DNA of 64,000 bases. Origin: Mycobacterium sp. 4858 (GTDB lineage Bacteria > Actinomycetota > Actinomycetes > Mycobacteriales > Mycobacteriaceae). The stretch covers positions 744,001 through 808,000 of the forward strand of contig NZ_LT968775.1 in the NCBI RefSeq assembly GCF_900240975.1, in the 5' to 3' direction. Shown here piece by piece: positions 8,266 through 18,486 of the stretch. The notes under the pieces are model-generated. The model saw only the letters and a list, made by a program, of their open reading frames with translations. It was not told the DNA's origin and ran no database searches. The position numbers and the translations under genes are program-made. Each line of letters opens with the position of its first letter. Positions within the stretch are counted from its first letter, which is position 1.

Positions 8266-9525
8266 TCAGTACCGCCCGAACACGATCGCGACGTTGTGGC
8301 CGCCGAATCCGAACGAGTTGTTGATCGCGTATTCGTAGTTGCCCGGCCGCGGCTTACCCGACACCACGTCCAGATCGATCTCAGGGTCGAGGTTTTCCAG
8401 GTTCAGTGTCGGCGGAACGACCTGGTCCCGCAGGGCTTGCACCGTCAGGATCGATTCGACCGCACCCACGGCGCCGACCGAGTGCCCCAGCGCCGCTTTG
8501 GGCGCGTAGACCGCCGCGTTGCCGCCGTGGGCGCCCAGCGCGTTGTTGATCGCCTTGCTCTCGGCGACGTCACCCACCGAAGTGCCGGTGGCGTGGGCGT
8601 TGACGTGCTGGATGTCGGAAGGCGACAAGCCGGCGAGCTGAATCGCCCGGCTCATCGCGTGCCCGGCCCGCAGCCCGTTGGGATCGGGCGCCACCATGTG
8701 GTAGCCGTCCGAGGTGATGCTGGCACCCATGATGCGGGCCAGGATGTTGGCCCCACGAGCCTTGGCGTGCTCCTCGGTCTCGATCACCATGAGCGCCCCC
8801 GCCTCGCCGAACACGAAGCCGGTGCGGTCCCGGTCGAACGGGCGGCACGCGCCCGCCGGGTCGTCGTTCTTGGTCGACATCACGATGCGCATCTGGGCGA
8901 ACGCCGCGATCGGCACGGCTTCGATCTTGGTCTCCACACCACCGCAGATGGCGATGTCGGCCTCGCCGAAGACGATGTTGCGCCACGCCTGGGCGACGCC
9001 CTCGGAGCCGGACGCGCACGCCGAAACGGGAGTGATCACACCCGCCTTGGCATGCCGCTCCAGGCCCACCGCCGCGGCGGCGCCGTTGGGCATGTACTTC
9101 TGCACCCCGAGCGGCGAAACCGCCTTCATGCCACGAGCGCGCATGTCGTCGTAGCTGAAGACCATCTCCTCCGAGGAGCCCAGACCGGTGCCGATGGACA
9201 CCATCAAGCGGTCGGAGTCGACCTCGGGCGAGCCGGCGTTCTCCCAGACCCGCCGGCTCAAGATGGTGGACATCCGCTGCAGATAACCCGTCCGGCGCAG
9301 CTCGACGCGGGTCATCTGGCTGTCGAATTCCTCCAACAGATGCCCGCCGATCTTCACCGGCAGGTCGAACTCCTCGACGAACGGGTCCTCGAGTTTGCGG
9401 ATACCACTTTGGCTGTCCAACAACAGCTTCCAGGTGGTTTCGGCATCAGTTGCCAGAGCGGTCGTCATGGCGACGCCAGTGACGACCACGTTCGGGAGAG
9501 TTTTCCCGGTAACTAGCTCTGTCAT
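8266..9525 (-). CDS. kasB: Beta-ketoacyl-ACP synthase KasB (FAS-II)
   Basis: Condenses malonyl-AcpM with long meromycolyl-AcpM, extending meromycolate chains to full length. The 419 residues have the thiolase fold with the Cys-His-His triad. The nucleophile is in SACASGSEG, the histidines in [11 protein letters not shown] and ALGHSVGA, and the family tail is [10 protein letters not shown]. It is clearly paralogous to the upstream kasA. It lies 79 bp downstream of kasA, a gap holding a strong GC hairpin, and is followed by accD6. Confidence 0.97.
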   Translation of the reverse strand: MTELVTGKTLPNVVVTGVAMTTALATDAETTWKLLLDSQSGIRKLEDPFVEEFDLPVKIGGHLLEEFDSQMTRVELRRTGYLQRMSTILSRRVWENAGSPEVDSDRLMVSIGTGLGSSEEMVFSYDDMRARGMKAVSPLGVQKYMPNGAAAAVGLERHAKAGVITPVSACASGSEGVAQAWRNIVFGEADIAICGGVETKIEAVPIAAFAQMRIVMSTKNDDPAGACRPFDRDRTGFVFGEAGALMVIETEEHAKARGANILARIMGASITSDGYHMVAPDPNGLRAGHAMSRAIQLAGLSPSDIQHVNAHATGTSVGDVAESKAINNALGAHGGNAAVYAPKAALGHSVGAVGAVESILTVQALRDQVVPPTLNLENLDPEIDLDVVSGKPRPGNYEYAINNSFGFGGHNVAIVFGRY

Positions 9526-9564
9526 GGGGCTTGCGAACGTTCCTTCCGTACTTGTCGGCTCTTC

Positions 9565-9585
9565 CCCGGGCCGTTACGGCCCGGG
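9565..9585. other. Strong GC hairpin between kasA and kasB
   Basis: CCCGGGCCG (9565-9573), loop TTA, CGGCCCGGG (9577-9585) is a perfect 9-bp inverted repeat in the kasA-kasB gap. It has no T-tract. Inside an operon it could be a partial terminator, an RNA processing block or a stabiliser that sets kasA above kasB. No direct evidence of function is visible. Confidence 0.55.
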
Positions 9586-9604
9586 TCGTCGCCCGACGCC
9601 GTGC

Positions 9605-10855
9605 TCAGTACCGCCCGAAGGCGAGCGCCACGTTGTGGCCCCCGAATCCGAACGAGTTGTTGATGGCGTAACGGAAATCGCCGTAGCGAGGTTCGCCCGC
9701 GACAACATCAAGGTCGATCTCGGGATCAGGGGTTTCGTAGTTGAGTGTTGGCGGTATCACGCCGTCCCGAAGGCTCAATACCGTGAGAACAGATTCCAGC
9801 GCACCGACCGCTCCGATGGAGTGGCCCAGTGCGGATTTCGGTGCGTACACCGCCGCTTGCTCGCATCCGGCGACCCGGATGGCGTTGGCCTCGGCCGTGT
9901 CGCCGATCGGTGTTGCCGTCCCGTGCGCGTTGACGTGGTCAATGTCCTTGGGGGACAAGCCCGCCAACTCCAGCGCCCGCGTCATCGCCCGGCCGGCGCG
10001 CACGCCGTCGGCCGCCGGCGCCACCATGTGGAAGGCGTCCGAGGTGATGCCGGCGCCCATCAGCCTGGCCAGCGGCTTGGCGCCGCGCGCCTTGGCGTGC
10101 TCCTCGGTCTCGATGAGCATCATGGCCCCGGCCTCGCCGAACACGAAGCCGTCGCGGTCCTTGTCGAACGGCCGCGATGCGCGTTCGGGCTCGTCGTTGC
10201 GAGTGGACATGGCCCGCATCATGGAGAATGCCGCGATGGGCAGCGCCTCGATGGGACCCTCGACGCCACCGCACACGGCGACATCCGCGTCGCCCATGAC
10301 GATCTGGCGCCACGCGTGGGCGATCGCTTCGGAGCCCGACGAACAGGCCGACACCGGGGTGATGACCCCGGCGCGCGCCCCGAGCTGCAGGCCCACCACC
10401 GCCGCGGCGCCGTTGGGCATGATCATCTGAACGGCGAGCGGCGACACCTTGCGGGGGCCGCCCTCGTTCATCAGGTCATAGCTCTCGACGATCCTTTCGG
10501 CGCCACCGAGCCCGGTGCCGACCACGACCGAGAACCGGTCGGGGTCGAGCTCCGGGGTGCCGGCAGATTCCCACAGCTGAGTGCTGAGCAACTTGGCCAG
10601 CCGCTGGACGTAGGACATCCGCCGCAAGTCGAGCCTGCTCATGTGCTCGTCGATGGGCTCCTTGAGGTGACCCCCGATCTTCACGGGCAGGTCCCACTTG
10701 GTGACGAACTCGTCTTCGAGAACGTGGATGCCGCTTTCGCCGGCCAACAAACCCTTCCACGTGCTCTCGATGTCCGACGCGACCGATGTCGTCGCCGTGA
10801 CGGCGGTTACCACAACGCTGGGGGAACCGCCATTAGCAGTGGAAGGCTTGCTCAC
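9605..10855 (-). CDS. kasA: Beta-ketoacyl-ACP synthase KasA (FAS-II)
   Basis: Essential condensing enzyme that starts FAS-II elongation of meromycolic acid. Its length of 416 residues equals the M. tuberculosis protein. The catalytic residues are in SACSSGSEA (Cys about 171), [11 protein letters not shown] (His about 311) and ALGHSIGA (His about 345). The GTG start overlaps the acpM stop by 4 bp (GTGA), giving tight coupling to the carrier protein that presents its substrate. Nothing is missing from the active site. Confidence 0.98.
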   Translation of the reverse strand: MSKPSTANGGSPSVVVTAVTATTSVASDIESTWKGLLAGESGIHVLEDEFVTKWDLPVKIGGHLKEPIDEHMSRLDLRRMSYVQRLAKLLSTQLWESAGTPELDPDRFSVVVGTGLGGAERIVESYDLMNEGGPRKVSPLAVQMIMPNGAAAVVGLQLGARAGVITPVSACSSGSEAIAHAWRQIVMGDADVAVCGGVEGPIEALPIAAFSMMRAMSTRNDEPERASRPFDKDRDGFVFGEAGAMMLIETEEHAKARGAKPLARLMGAGITSDAFHMVAPAADGVRAGRAMTRALELAGLSPKDIDHVNAHGTATPIGDTAEANAIRVAGCEQAAVYAPKSALGHSIGAVGALESVLTVLSLRDGVIPPTLNYETPDPEIDLDVVAGEPRYGDFRYAINNSFGFGGHNVALAFGRY

Positions 10856-11196
10856 TTGTCCGCGTCCATCCTCGCCTTGACGTTGGCGACGGCGTCGGGG
10901 TTCTCGGTCTCCAGCTTGGCGCGCAGCGCCTCGGCAGCCTCGGGGTTCTCTTCCTCGAGCTTCTGGATGTAGGAGACGACATCACCGACGGTGCGCAGGC
11001 CGGCGAGGTCCTCGTCCGGGATCTTCACGCCGTACTTGTCCTCGGTCTGCACGGCGATCTCAACCATCGACAGCGAGTCGATGTCCAGGTCGTCGACGAA
11101 CGACTTCTCCGGGGTGACCTCGGACGGCTCGATACCGGTGACCTCTTCGATGATCTCCGCGATACCGGCGATGATTTCTTCCTGGCTGACGGCCAC
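10852..11196 (-). CDS. acpM: Meromycolate extension acyl carrier protein AcpM
   Basis: Carries the growing meromycolyl chain on 4'-phosphopantetheine through the FAS-II enzymes. In 114 residues it has the normal ACP helix bundle, with the attachment serine S41 in the [10 protein letters not shown] motif. A charged C-terminal extension of about 30 residues, typical of mycobacterial AcpM, follows. It is second in the operon, 80 bp after fabD, and overlaps kasA. Confidence 0.97.
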   Translation of the reverse strand: MAVSQEEIIAGIAEIIEEVTGIEPSEVTPEKSFVDDLDIDSLSMVEIAVQTEDKYGVKIPDEDLAGLRTVGDVVSYIQKLEEENPEAAEALRAKLETENPDAVANVKARMDADK

Positions 11197-11276
11197 AGCG
11201 TCTTCCCTTCGTAATGTGTTGTGTTGATCGAACAGAGCGTTATAGAGCGTTATGTGGTTGTACTGGATGCGGCTTT

Positions 11277-12197
11277 CTAGAGTTCGGCCAGTGCGTCCAG
11301 GTCTGCGGGTGCCTTGACGGCGCGGGTGGTGACCCCCCGAAGTTCTCGTTTGGCGATACCCGTCAGAGTGCCCGCGGGCGGGAACTCCACGGCCGCCGTG
11401 ACCTCGCGGTCACGCATGGTCGCCGTGCACAGGTCCCAGCGCACCGGCTGGGTCAGCTGGGCGACAAGCGCCTCCATCGCCGCCGCCGCGGAGGCGACGG
11501 GCTGCCCGTCGCGGTTCGACAGCAGCGTGGCAGTGGGCTCGGCGGTCGCGACGGCGGCCGCAGCGGCGGCGTAGCGGTCGAGGGCCGGCGCCATGTACTT
11601 GGTGTGGAACGCCCCGGCCACTCCGAGCGCGCGGACCCGGGCCTTGGCCGGCGGGTCCTCGGCCAGCTTCTCCAGCGCCGTCAGCGGGCCGGCGGCGACG
11701 ATCTGGCCGGCGGCGTTGCGGTTGGCGGGGAACAGGTCGAGCTGCTCGAGGCGGGCCAGGACCTCGGCCTCGTCACCGCCGAGCACGGCGGACATGCCGG
11801 TCGGCTCGATGGCGCACGCCTTGGCCATTTCGGCGCCGCGGGTGGCGGCCAGCGCGACGGCGTCATCGGCGGCCATCACACCGGCGATCGCGTACGCCGC
11901 GATCTCGCCGACGGAGTGGCCCGCCACGATCAGGTCCGCATTCTTGGTTTCGGAGGAAAGCAGGCCGCGCTTGGTGAGTTCCTGGTGGGCCAGCAGGGTG
12001 GCGGCGACGACCAGGGGCTGGGTGACCGCGGTGTCGGTGATCTCCTCGGTCGACGCGGTGGTGCCCAACCGGACCAGGTCGAGGCCGCTGGCCTTCGACC
12101 ACAGGTCGAGCTGGTCCGCGGCGCCCGGCAGGTCGAGCCACGGCGAGAGCATCCCCTCGGTCTGCGAACCCTGTCCGGGCGCAAGCAATGCAATCAC
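11277..12197 (-). CDS. fabD: Malonyl-CoA:ACP transacylase
   Basis: Moves malonyl from CoA to AcpM for FAS-II condensation. In 306 residues, the start MIALLAPGQGSQ contributes the oxyanion glutamine, the nucleophile S95 sits in AGHSVGE, and the catalytic histidine is in GAFHTKYM. The GTG start at 12197 gives the same N-terminus as the M. tuberculosis protein. It is the first gene of fabD-acpM-kasA-kasB-accD6. The upstream gap holds the candidate MabR operator and -10 element. Confidence 0.97.
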   Translation of the reverse strand: MIALLAPGQGSQTEGMLSPWLDLPGAADQLDLWSKASGLDLVRLGTTASTEEITDTAVTQPLVVAATLLAHQELTKRGLLSSETKNADLIVAGHSVGEIAAYAIAGVMAADDAVALAATRGAEMAKACAIEPTGMSAVLGGDEAEVLARLEQLDLFPANRNAAGQIVAAGPLTALEKLAEDPPAKARVRALGVAGAFHTKYMAPALDRYAAAAAAVATAEPTATLLSNRDGQPVASAAAAMEALVAQLTQPVRWDLCTATMRDREVTAAVEFPPAGTLTGIAKRELRGVTTRAVKAPADLDALAEL

Positions 12198-12240
12198 GTG
12201 TTTAAGAGAACACTGTGGAAACGGTTTTGGCGGGTGTAAC

Positions 12241-12284
12241 AGATTATGAACCTCGTCTTAGGTTTTTGTGTAGTCCCCACAAAA
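12241..12284 (-). promoter_or_regulatory. FAS-II operon promoter with candidate MabR operator
   Basis: TTTTGTG (12264-12270) and CACAAAA (12278-12284) form a perfect 7-bp inverted repeat with a 7-bp spacer, between mabR and fabD. Reading toward fabD, TAATCT at 12246-12241 is a good -10 element, which places the repeat over the -35 region. MabR is known to bind upstream of fabD in M. tuberculosis. That this palindrome is its site is inferred from position and from my memory of a TTTTGT...ACAAAA-like site. Confidence 0.55.
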
Positions 12285-12334
12285 TAGCTCCGTAAGCTAC
12301 GTGTTCGATACCGTGCCGCGACCTGTGGCCTGGG

Positions 12335-13663
12335 TCACTCTGAGTCGGATTGCCCCCCGATAGCCGCCCTGACCGGCAGCGGAACGGGAGGCATCGGTTT
12401 GGTGGCGACGCTGGCGGGGGCGGTGGGGTAGTTGAGCTGCCCGACGGTCGCCGCCACTCGCAGCACGTATGCGTCGCGGGGCTGGGTGGGATCGCGTCCG
12501 GTGAAGTCGGTGATCCGCTTGAGCCGGTAGCGCACTGTGTTTGGATGAACGAACAACTTTCTGGCACAAGCTTCAATCGCGCCGCCACAATCTAAGTAAG
12601 CGTCAAGAGTCTCGATGAGCGTGGGCCCCGCGTCGGCCAGCGGCCCCATGACGTCGGTGTGCAACGCCACGATGGCCGAGGAGTCCCCCATCAGGGCGCG
12701 TTCGGGCAGGAGCTCCCGCGCCAGCACTGGCCGCGGCGCCCCCCGCCAGCCGCCGACGGCGTTCATCCCGGAAATCGCCTCGCTGGCGCTGTGGTACGCC
12801 GCGGTCAGCATCGGCGCCGTCGGTCCGATGACCACGGGCCCGTCGGAGAACGCGTTCAGCAGTTCGCCGAGGAATTTGTCGGTTGGCGACAGTTGGCCCG
12901 ACACGATGGCGACCAGCCAGGTGCCGTGCACGTCCGTGAGGGCCGCGCGGCCGTGCCGTGCGGCGATGTCGCGGACGTGCTGGCTGGCCCGCTGGCTGTC
13001 GCCCGGCCCGGTGGTGCCGTCACGTCCGGGTGCTGGAGCCCCGACCACGACGGTGGCCGGGGCGGTGGTGTCCCAGTTCAGCGCGGCGGCCCGGGACAGC
13101 AGCTCGGGGCCGGTGTCGCCGCGGACCACCGCGTCGACCACGCTGGCCTCCATCCGGCTGTCCCAGGTGCCGCGCGCCTCGGCCGCGTTGGCGTAGGCCG
13201 ACGCGGCGGTGAACGCCAGGTCGCGGCTGTACTTCAACACGCCCACGGTCAGCGCGGTCAACTGATCCTCGGAGCGGGCCACCAGCGGCAGCACCTCCTC
13301 GAAGAACTCCATCGTGACGCGCACCATGTCGACGCTGTGCCGCAACGCGATCCGGCGGGCCAGGTCCTGGGGCACCAGCTCGAAGGCCTGGGCGGTGTAG
13401 CTGACGTTGCTGTGCGGGTCCTGCATCCACTCGACGAAGTTGTTGATGGACGTCTGCACCACCAACGCCACGCTGGCCCGCTGCGAGGCTTCCAGGTCGG
13501 CGAAGAACGGCAACCGGTCCTGCATCACCGAGACGGCTTCGGTGGCCAGCCGGCCGGAGTACTGCTTGAGCCGGCGCAGCACGGAATCCGGCACCGTGTC
13601 CAGCAGCTCGAGTGGAGACCGGGGCTGCTTGGCGAACGGGCCGGCGAACGGGTTGTCATTCAC
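12335..13663 (-). CDS. mabR: FAS-II transcriptional regulator MabR (PucR/CdaR-type)
   Basis: Orthologue of Rv2242, an essential regulator of the fabD-kasA operon. The 442 residues include a central sensor-like region and, at about 353-410, a C-terminal PucR-type helix-turn-helix (CGGAIEACARKLFVHPNTV, then RYRLKRI). A low-complexity proline-rich tail follows. It lies upstream of fabD on the same strand with a 137-bp gap containing the candidate operator. It is separated from aceE by a tandem hairpin at 13735-13790, so it probably has its own promoter. Confidence 0.93.
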   Translation of the reverse strand: MNDNPFAGPFAKQPRSPLELLDTVPDSVLRRLKQYSGRLATEAVSVMQDRLPFFADLEASQRASVALVVQTSINNFVEWMQDPHSNVSYTAQAFELVPQDLARRIALRHSVDMVRVTMEFFEEVLPLVARSEDQLTALTVGVLKYSRDLAFTAASAYANAAEARGTWDSRMEASVVDAVVRGDTGPELLSRAAALNWDTTAPATVVVGAPAPGRDGTTGPGDSQRASQHVRDIAARHGRAALTDVHGTWLVAIVSGQLSPTDKFLGELLNAFSDGPVVIGPTAPMLTAAYHSASEAISGMNAVGGWRGAPRPVLARELLPERALMGDSSAIVALHTDVMGPLADAGPTLIETLDAYLDCGGAIEACARKLFVHPNTVRYRLKRITDFTGRDPTQPRDAYVLRVAATVGQLNYPTAPASVATKPMPPVPLPVRAAIGGQSDSE

Positions 13664-13734
13664 CCCTAAAACCTACGCCACTTTTCTAGAAGGATTCGCC
13701 AAAGGGTGGGGTGTTTTGGCTGTCCGAGGAGCCG

Positions 13735-13790
13735 CGAGCGTGAAGGTAGCTTCACGCTCGGCGCCGAACGTGAAGGTAGCTTCACGCTCG
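13735..13790. terminator. Tandem hairpins downstream of aceE
   Basis: CGAGCGTGAAG-GTAG-CTTCACGCTCG at 13735-13760 is a perfect stem with a 4-base loop. It is followed by a near copy with one arm mismatch at 13765-13790. The pair lies 19 bp past the aceE stop and before mabR. Tandem stem-loops without a strong U-tract are a common mycobacterial terminator form. The arm core GAGCGT is shared with the 60-bp palindromes elsewhere in the window. Confidence 0.6.
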
Positions 13791-13808
13791 GCAGAAGGCG
13801 CTGGCCCG

Positions 13809-16598
13809 CTAGGCCACGCCGGGGTCGGACGTCTGCTCGGGCGCGGCCTGTACGTCGTCGATCTTGTACTGGCGCGCGGCCGCGACGGGAACCGAGGGGT
13901 CGATCTCGCCGTCGCGCGCCAACGCCTCCAGCACCGCGACCACCTGCGACTCGGCGTCGGTGTTGAAGTAACGCCGCGCGGCGGGCCGGGTGTCCGAGAA
14001 ACCGAAACCGTCGGTGCCCAGGGTGACGAACGTGTTGGGCACCCACGGCCGGATCTGCTCCGGGACGGCGCGCATCCAGTCCGAGACCGCGATCACCGGG
14101 CCGCTGGCGTTCGCCAGGGCCTGGGTCACGTAGGCGGTGCCGGCCGGCCGGTCGGGGTAGCGCAGCTTCGCCTTCTCGACGGCCACGCCGTCGCGGTTCA
14201 GTTCGCCCCAGCTGGTCACCGACCAGACGTCGGCGGCGACGTCCCACTCGGCGGCCAGCATCTCGGCCGCCTGCAGCGCAGACGGCATCGCCACGCCGGA
14301 GGCCAGGATGTGCGCCGTGTTCGCGCGCTGTTCGGTGGCGGGACGGTAGCGGTAGATGCCGCGCAGCACGCCCTCGGGATCGAAGTGCTCCGGCTCCGGC
14401 GGCTGCACGTACGGCTCGTTGTAGATCGTGATGTAGAAGTACACGTCCTCGGGGTCGTCGCCGAACATCCGCGCCAGCCCGCTCTCGACGATGTAGGCGA
14501 TCTCGTAGGCGAACGCCGGGTCGTAGGCCACCACCGCCGGATTGGTGCTCGCCAGCAGCAGCGAGTGGCCGTCGGCGTGCTGCAGACCCTCGCCGGTCAG
14601 CGTGGTGCGCCCCGCGGTGGCCCCCAGCAGGAAGCCGCGGGCCATCTGGTCGGCGGCGGCCCACAGGCCGTCGCCGGTGCGCTGGAAGCCGAACATCGAA
14701 TAGAAGATGTAGATCGGGATCATCGGCTCGTTGTGCGTGGCGTACGAGGTGCCGGCCGCGATGAACGAGCCCACCGACCCCGCCTCGCTGATGCCCTCGT
14801 GCAGGATGTGCCCGGTTGCGCTCTCCTTGTAGGCCAGCATCAGCTCGGCGTCCACGGCGGTGTACAGCTGGCCCAGGCGGTTGTAGATCTTCAGCGACGG
14901 GAACCACGAGTCCATGCCGAACGTGCGCGCCTCGTCGGGGATGATCGGCACGATCCGTGGGCCAACCTCCTTGTCCCGCAACACTTCCTTGAAGGTCCGC
15001 ACCGTCGCCATGGTGGTGGCGACCTCCTGGGTGCCCGACCCCTTCTTCAGCGGGGCGTAGATGTCACGCGGGGGAAGCTTGAGCGCCTTGGCCTTGGTGC
15101 GGCGCTCGGGCAGGAAGCCGCCCAGGGTGCGGCGACGGTCGAGCATGTAGCGGATCTCCGGCGCGTCCGGACCGGGGTGGTAGTAGGGCGGCAGGTAGGG
15201 ATTCTCGTCCAGCTGCGCATCGCTGATCGGGATCCGCATCGAGTCCCGGAAGTGCTTAAGGTCTTCCAGCGCAAGCTTTTTCATCTGATGGGTGGCGTTG
15301 CGGCCCTGGAAGTGCGCACCCAGCGAGTAGCCCTTGATGGTCTTGGCCAGGATCACCGTCGGCTGGCCCTTGTGGTCGATGGCGGCCCGGTAGGCGGCGT
15401 ACACCTTGCGGTAGTCGTGGCCCCCGCGCTTGAGGTTCCAGATCTCGGCGTCGGTCATGTTCTCCACCAGCGCCTTGGTGCGCGGGTCGCGGCCGAAGAA
15501 GTGGTCCCGCACGTAGGCGCCGTCGTTGGCCTTGTACGTCTGGTAGTCACCGTCGGGGGTGGTGTTCATCAGGTTGACCAGCGCGCCGTCGCGGTCGGCG
15601 TGCAGCAGGGCGTCCCACTCGCGGCCCCACACCACCTTGATGACGTTCCAGCCCGCCCCGCGGAAGAACGACTCCAGCTCCTGGATGATCTTGCCGTTGC
15701 CGCGCACCGGGCCGTCGAGCCGCTGCAGGTTGCAGTTGATCACGAATGTCAGGTTGTCCAGGCCCTCGAGTGCCCCGACATGCAACATTCCCCGGCTCTC
15801 GGGCTCGTCCATCTCGCCGTCGCCCAGAAAACACCACACGTGCTGGTCGGAGGTGTCCTTGATGCCCCGGTCGTGCAGGTAGTGGTTGAACCGCGCCTGG
15901 TAGATGGCGTTGAGCGGGCCCAGCCCCATCGAGACGGTGGGGAACTCCCAGAAGTCGGGCATCAGCCGCGGGTGCGGATAGGACGGCAACCCGCCCCCGG
16001 CGTGGCTGTGTTCCTGGCGGAAGCCGTCCAGCCGATCCTCGCTGAGCCGGCCCTCGAGGAAGGCGCGCGCATAGATCCCAGGCGAGGCGTGGCCCTGGAT
16101 GAAAACCTGGTCGCCGCCGCCGGGATGCGATTTGCCCCGGAAGAAGTGGTTGAAGCCGACCTCGTAGAGCGCCGCCGACGACGCGTAGGTCGAAATGTGG
16201 CCACCGACGCCGACTCCCGGCCGCTGGGCGCGGTGCACCATGATCGCGGCGTTCCACCGGATCCACGCCCGGAAGCGCCGTTCGACGTCCTCGTCGCCGG
16301 GGAACCACGGCTCCAGCTCCGTCGGGATGGTGTTGACGTAATCGGTTGACGTCAGCGACGGAATGGCGACACGCTGCTCGCCGGCCCGTTCCAGCAGTCG
16401 CAGCATCAGATACCGCGCCCGCGCCGGCCCGGAGCGCTCCAGCAGGTCGTCGAACGACTCCAGCCACTCCGAGGTCTCTTCGGGGTCGATGTCGGGCAGG
16501 TACGACGCGACACCTTCGCGGATCACCCGAACCCGGTCGGGTTCGCTTGCGCTGCTAGGGGATTTGGCCAGATCGTGGCGCGCGAACTCGGTTGTCAA
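13809..16598 (-). CDS. aceE: Pyruvate dehydrogenase E1 component (homodimeric)
   Basis: Thiamin-diphosphate enzyme that decarboxylates pyruvate and acetylates the lipoyl groups of DlaT (also in this window). The 929 residues show the TPP-binding [10 protein letters not shown] motif with a conserved asparagine in INCNLQRL, and the transketolase-like C-terminal half. The TTG at 16598 is chosen because AGGAG sits seven bases upstream and the N-terminus then reads [13 protein letters not shown] as in M. tuberculosis. The longer open frame to 16718 lacks family similarity. It is divergent from the lipoprotein gene at 16781. Confidence 0.95.
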   Translation of the reverse strand: MTTEFARHDLAKSPSSASEPDRVRVIREGVASYLPDIDPEETSEWLESFDDLLERSGPARARYLMLRLLERAGEQRVAIPSLTSTDYVNTIPTELEPWFPGDEDVERRFRAWIRWNAAIMVHRAQRPGVGVGGHISTYASSAALYEVGFNHFFRGKSHPGGGDQVFIQGHASPGIYARAFLEGRLSEDRLDGFRQEHSHAGGGLPSYPHPRLMPDFWEFPTVSMGLGPLNAIYQARFNHYLHDRGIKDTSDQHVWCFLGDGEMDEPESRGMLHVGALEGLDNLTFVINCNLQRLDGPVRGNGKIIQELESFFRGAGWNVIKVVWGREWDALLHADRDGALVNLMNTTPDGDYQTYKANDGAYVRDHFFGRDPRTKALVENMTDAEIWNLKRGGHDYRKVYAAYRAAIDHKGQPTVILAKTIKGYSLGAHFQGRNATHQMKKLALEDLKHFRDSMRIPISDAQLDENPYLPPYYHPGPDAPEIRYMLDRRRTLGGFLPERRTKAKALKLPPRDIYAPLKKGSGTQEVATTMATVRTFKEVLRDKEVGPRIVPIIPDEARTFGMDSWFPSLKIYNRLGQLYTAVDAELMLAYKESATGHILHEGISEAGSVGSFIAAGTSYATHNEPMIPIYIFYSMFGFQRTGDGLWAAADQMARGFLLGATAGRTTLTGEGLQHADGHSLLLASTNPAVVAYDPAFAYEIAYIVESGLARMFGDDPEDVYFYITIYNEPYVQPPEPEHFDPEGVLRGIYRYRPATEQRANTAHILASGVAMPSALQAAEMLAAEWDVAADVWSVTSWGELNRDGVAVEKAKLRYPDRPAGTAYVTQALANASGPVIAVSDWMRAVPEQIRPWVPNTFVTLGTDGFGFSDTRPAARRYFNTDAESQVVAVLEALARDGEIDPSVPVAAARQYKIDDVQAAPEQTSDPGVA

Positions 16599-16768
16599 CG
16601 CACTGCTCCTGTAGTTGGCGGGGGATATGCCCTCGGGTGCTGCGCACCGTCTCCCTCTATCGTGCCGCACCCGCCTGTGGCGGGGCCAGCCGACGTCCGG
16701 TAGCCGACGCGGGTTCACCGGGCCGACACGAACGCGTGCGTGGCGGGACTTTCGGCAAAGGCACCCGG

Positions 16769-16774
16769 TAACGT
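16769..16774 (+). promoter_or_regulatory. Leaderless -10 element of the lipoprotein gene
   Basis: TAACGT at 16769-16774 fits TANNNT and ends six bases before the GTG at 16781. This supports a leaderless transcript and that start codon. Confidence 0.4.
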
Positions 16775-16780
16775 CAGGGC

Positions 16781-17362
16781 GTGCTCATCGGATGGCGTGC
16801 CGTCCCTGCGGGGAGCTTCCCCAGGCGAGGCGCTCTGGCGCTCGGATGTATCGCGGCGACGCTGATGGGGATCGTGGGGTGTACCAGCGTCACCAACGGG
16901 ACGGCCACCCCCGACACCCAGGTGGCCCCGGCCTATCGTCAGTCGGTGTCGGCGTCGGTGTCGGCCTCCTCCGCGACGTCGCGCGTGCGCGAGTCGCAGC
17001 GGCAGCAGTCGCTGACCACCCGGGCGGTGCGCACGTCGTGCGACACGCTGGCCACCTCCAGCAAGGACGCGATCGACAAGGTGAACGTCTTCGTCGGCGC
17101 CTTCAACGCGGGCCGCGGCACCGGCCCCACGGAAGGGCCGGCCATCGACGCGCTGAACAGCAGCGCCGACACCGTGGGCAGCAGCTTCAACGATGCGCTG
17201 TCCCAGCAGCTGAAGGACGCGTTCAACGCCTACATCGACGCCGCCCGCGGCGTGGCCAACGCGATCGGCACCCACGCGCCGACGGGGGAATTCAATCGGC
17301 GGGTGGACCGGCTCAACGACGCCAAGACGAAGGCGCTGAAACTCTGCCTGGCGTCCTTCTGA
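16781..17362 (+). CDS. Putative lipoprotein (Rv2240c-like)
   Basis: 193 residues of unknown function. The N-terminus has basic residues, a hydrophobic stretch at about 18-33 and the lipobox IVGC at 31-34, so it is probably exported, lipidated on C34 and anchored outside the membrane. The mature part is rich in Ser/Ala/Thr and predicted helical, with a coiled-coil-like pattern and no catalytic motif. It is divergent from aceE and 19 bp before the following frame on the same strand. The role is unknown. Confidence 0.8.
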   Translation: MLIGWRAVPAGSFPRRGALALGCIAATLMGIVGCTSVTNGTATPDTQVAPAYRQSVSASVSASSATSRVRESQRQQSLTTRAVRTSCDTLATSSKDAIDKVNVFVGAFNAGRGTGPTEGPAIDALNSSADTVGSSFNDALSQQLKDAFNAYIDAARGVANAIGTHAPTGEFNRRVDRLNDAKTKALKLCLASF

Positions 17363-17468
17363 GGCGCCTGGTGAGGCGCGAGTGACGACCGGGTTGTGGC
17401 TGTGCGACGATAATCCCCAATCGCAGAGCGCGCAGATGGCTTGCGGAGAGATGCAAGGAGGCTCCACG

Positions 17469-17891
17469 GTGGTCGCGGCGGATCACGCCCCGGGCTACGC
17501 CCGCAAACTGGGCATCCAACGAGACCAAGTTGTCCAGGAATGGGGCTGGGACGAGGACACCGACGACGAGATCCGCGCTGACGTCGAGGAAGCGTGCGGC
17601 GGTGATTTGCTCGATGAGGACACCGACGAGGTGGTCGACGTCGTGCTGCTGTGGTGGCGTGACGGGGACGGCGACCTGGTGGACACCCTGATGGATGCGA
17701 TCAGCCCGCTGGCCGAGGACGGCGTGATCTGGGTGCTGACGCCCAAGACCGGCAAGCCCGGCCACGTGCTGCCGGCCGAGATCGCCGAGGCCGCGCCCAC
17801 CGCCGGCCTGATGCCGACCTCGTCGGTGAACTTGGGCGATTGGAGCGCCAGCCGGCTGGTGCAGCCGAAGTCCCGAACCGGGAAGCGTTGA
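17469..17891 (+). CDS. DUF3052 family protein (Rv2239c-like)
   Basis: 140-residue acidic cytoplasmic protein of the actinobacterial DUF3052 family; function unknown. Recognisable segments are YARKLGIQRDQVVQEWGW and the run DGVIWVLTPKTGKPGHV, which resembles a Rossmann-like strand-loop. The frame is open from 17382, but the GTG at 17469 has AAGGAGG seven bases upstream and gives the usual family length, so it is preferred. Its TGA overlaps the ahpE ATG by one base (TGATG), suggesting coupling with the peroxiredoxin. Confidence 0.82.
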   Translation: MVAADHAPGYARKLGIQRDQVVQEWGWDEDTDDEIRADVEEACGGDLLDEDTDEVVDVVLLWWRDGDGDLVDTLMDAISPLAEDGVIWVLTPKTGKPGHVLPAEIAEAAPTAGLMPTSSVNLGDWSASRLVQPKSRTGKR

Positions 17892-18352
17892 TGCTGCCCG
17901 TCGGCGCCACCGCCCCGGACTTCACACTGCGCGACCAGAACCAACAGCGGGTCACCCTGAGCACCTACCGCGGCGCCAAGAACGTCTTGCTGGTGTTCTT
18001 CCCGCTCGCCTTCACCGGCATCTGCCAGGGCGAGCTGGATCAGCTGCGCGATCACCTGCCCGACTTCGAGAACGACGACAGCGCGGCGCTGGCCATCTCC
18101 GTGGGGCCGCCGCCCACGCACCGGATCTGGTCGCTGGAGAGCGGGTTCACCTTTCCGGTGCTGTCGGACTTCTGGCCGCACGGCGAGGTCAGCCAGGCCT
18201 ATGGCGTGTTCAACGACGAGGCCGGGTACCCCAACCGCGGCACCTTCGTGATCGACCGCACCGGCATCATCCGGTTCGCCGAGTGCAAACAGCCCGGCGA
18301 ATCCCGCAACCAGGGGCTGTGGACCGACGCGCTGGCGGCTTTGCGGGACTGA
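17891..18352 (+). CDS. ahpE: One-cysteine peroxiredoxin AhpE
   Basis: Reduces hydroperoxides and peroxynitrite. The 153 residues equal the M. tuberculosis AhpE length. The peroxidatic cysteine is C45 in the PLAFTGIC motif, and there is no resolving cysteine at the 2-Cys position; C45 is recycled by external thiols such as mycothiol/mycoredoxin. The ATG at 17891, overlapping the DUF3052 stop, restores the orthologous N-terminus MLPVGATAPDFTL; the open frame from 17840 is spurious. Confidence 0.96.
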   Translation: MLPVGATAPDFTLRDQNQQRVTLSTYRGAKNVLLVFFPLAFTGICQGELDQLRDHLPDFENDDSAALAISVGPPPTHRIWSLESGFTFPVLSDFWPHGEVSQAYGVFNDEAGYPNRGTFVIDRTGIIRFAECKQPGESRNQGLWTDALAALRD

Positions 18353-18396
18353 GTTTTGGGTGCTCGGGCTTGGGGCGTGTAGCCTCCCCGGGGCAC

Positions 18397-18468
18397 GGGC
18401 GCGTAGCTCAGTGGTAGAGCTCTGGTTTTACACACCAGCGGTCGGCGGTTCGATACCGTCCGCGCCCA
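18397..18468 (+). tRNA. tRNA-Val (anticodon TAC)
   Basis: A complete cloverleaf: acceptor GGGCGCG/CGCGCCC, D arm GCTC/GAGC, anticodon stem CTGGT/ACCAG with loop TTTACAC, and T arm GGCGG-TTCGATA-CCGTC. The discriminator is A at 18468. The anticodon TAC reads GUA valine codons. No CCA is encoded, as is usual in mycobacteria. Confidence 0.96.
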
Positions 18469-18486
18469 CTCATCTTGTCCGGGATT

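Noticed and set aside
13407..16349. Plus-strand open frame of 980 codons
   Set aside because: Antisense to aceE. Its translation is arginine/glycine-rich with no domain, typical of the mirror frame of a high-GC gene.
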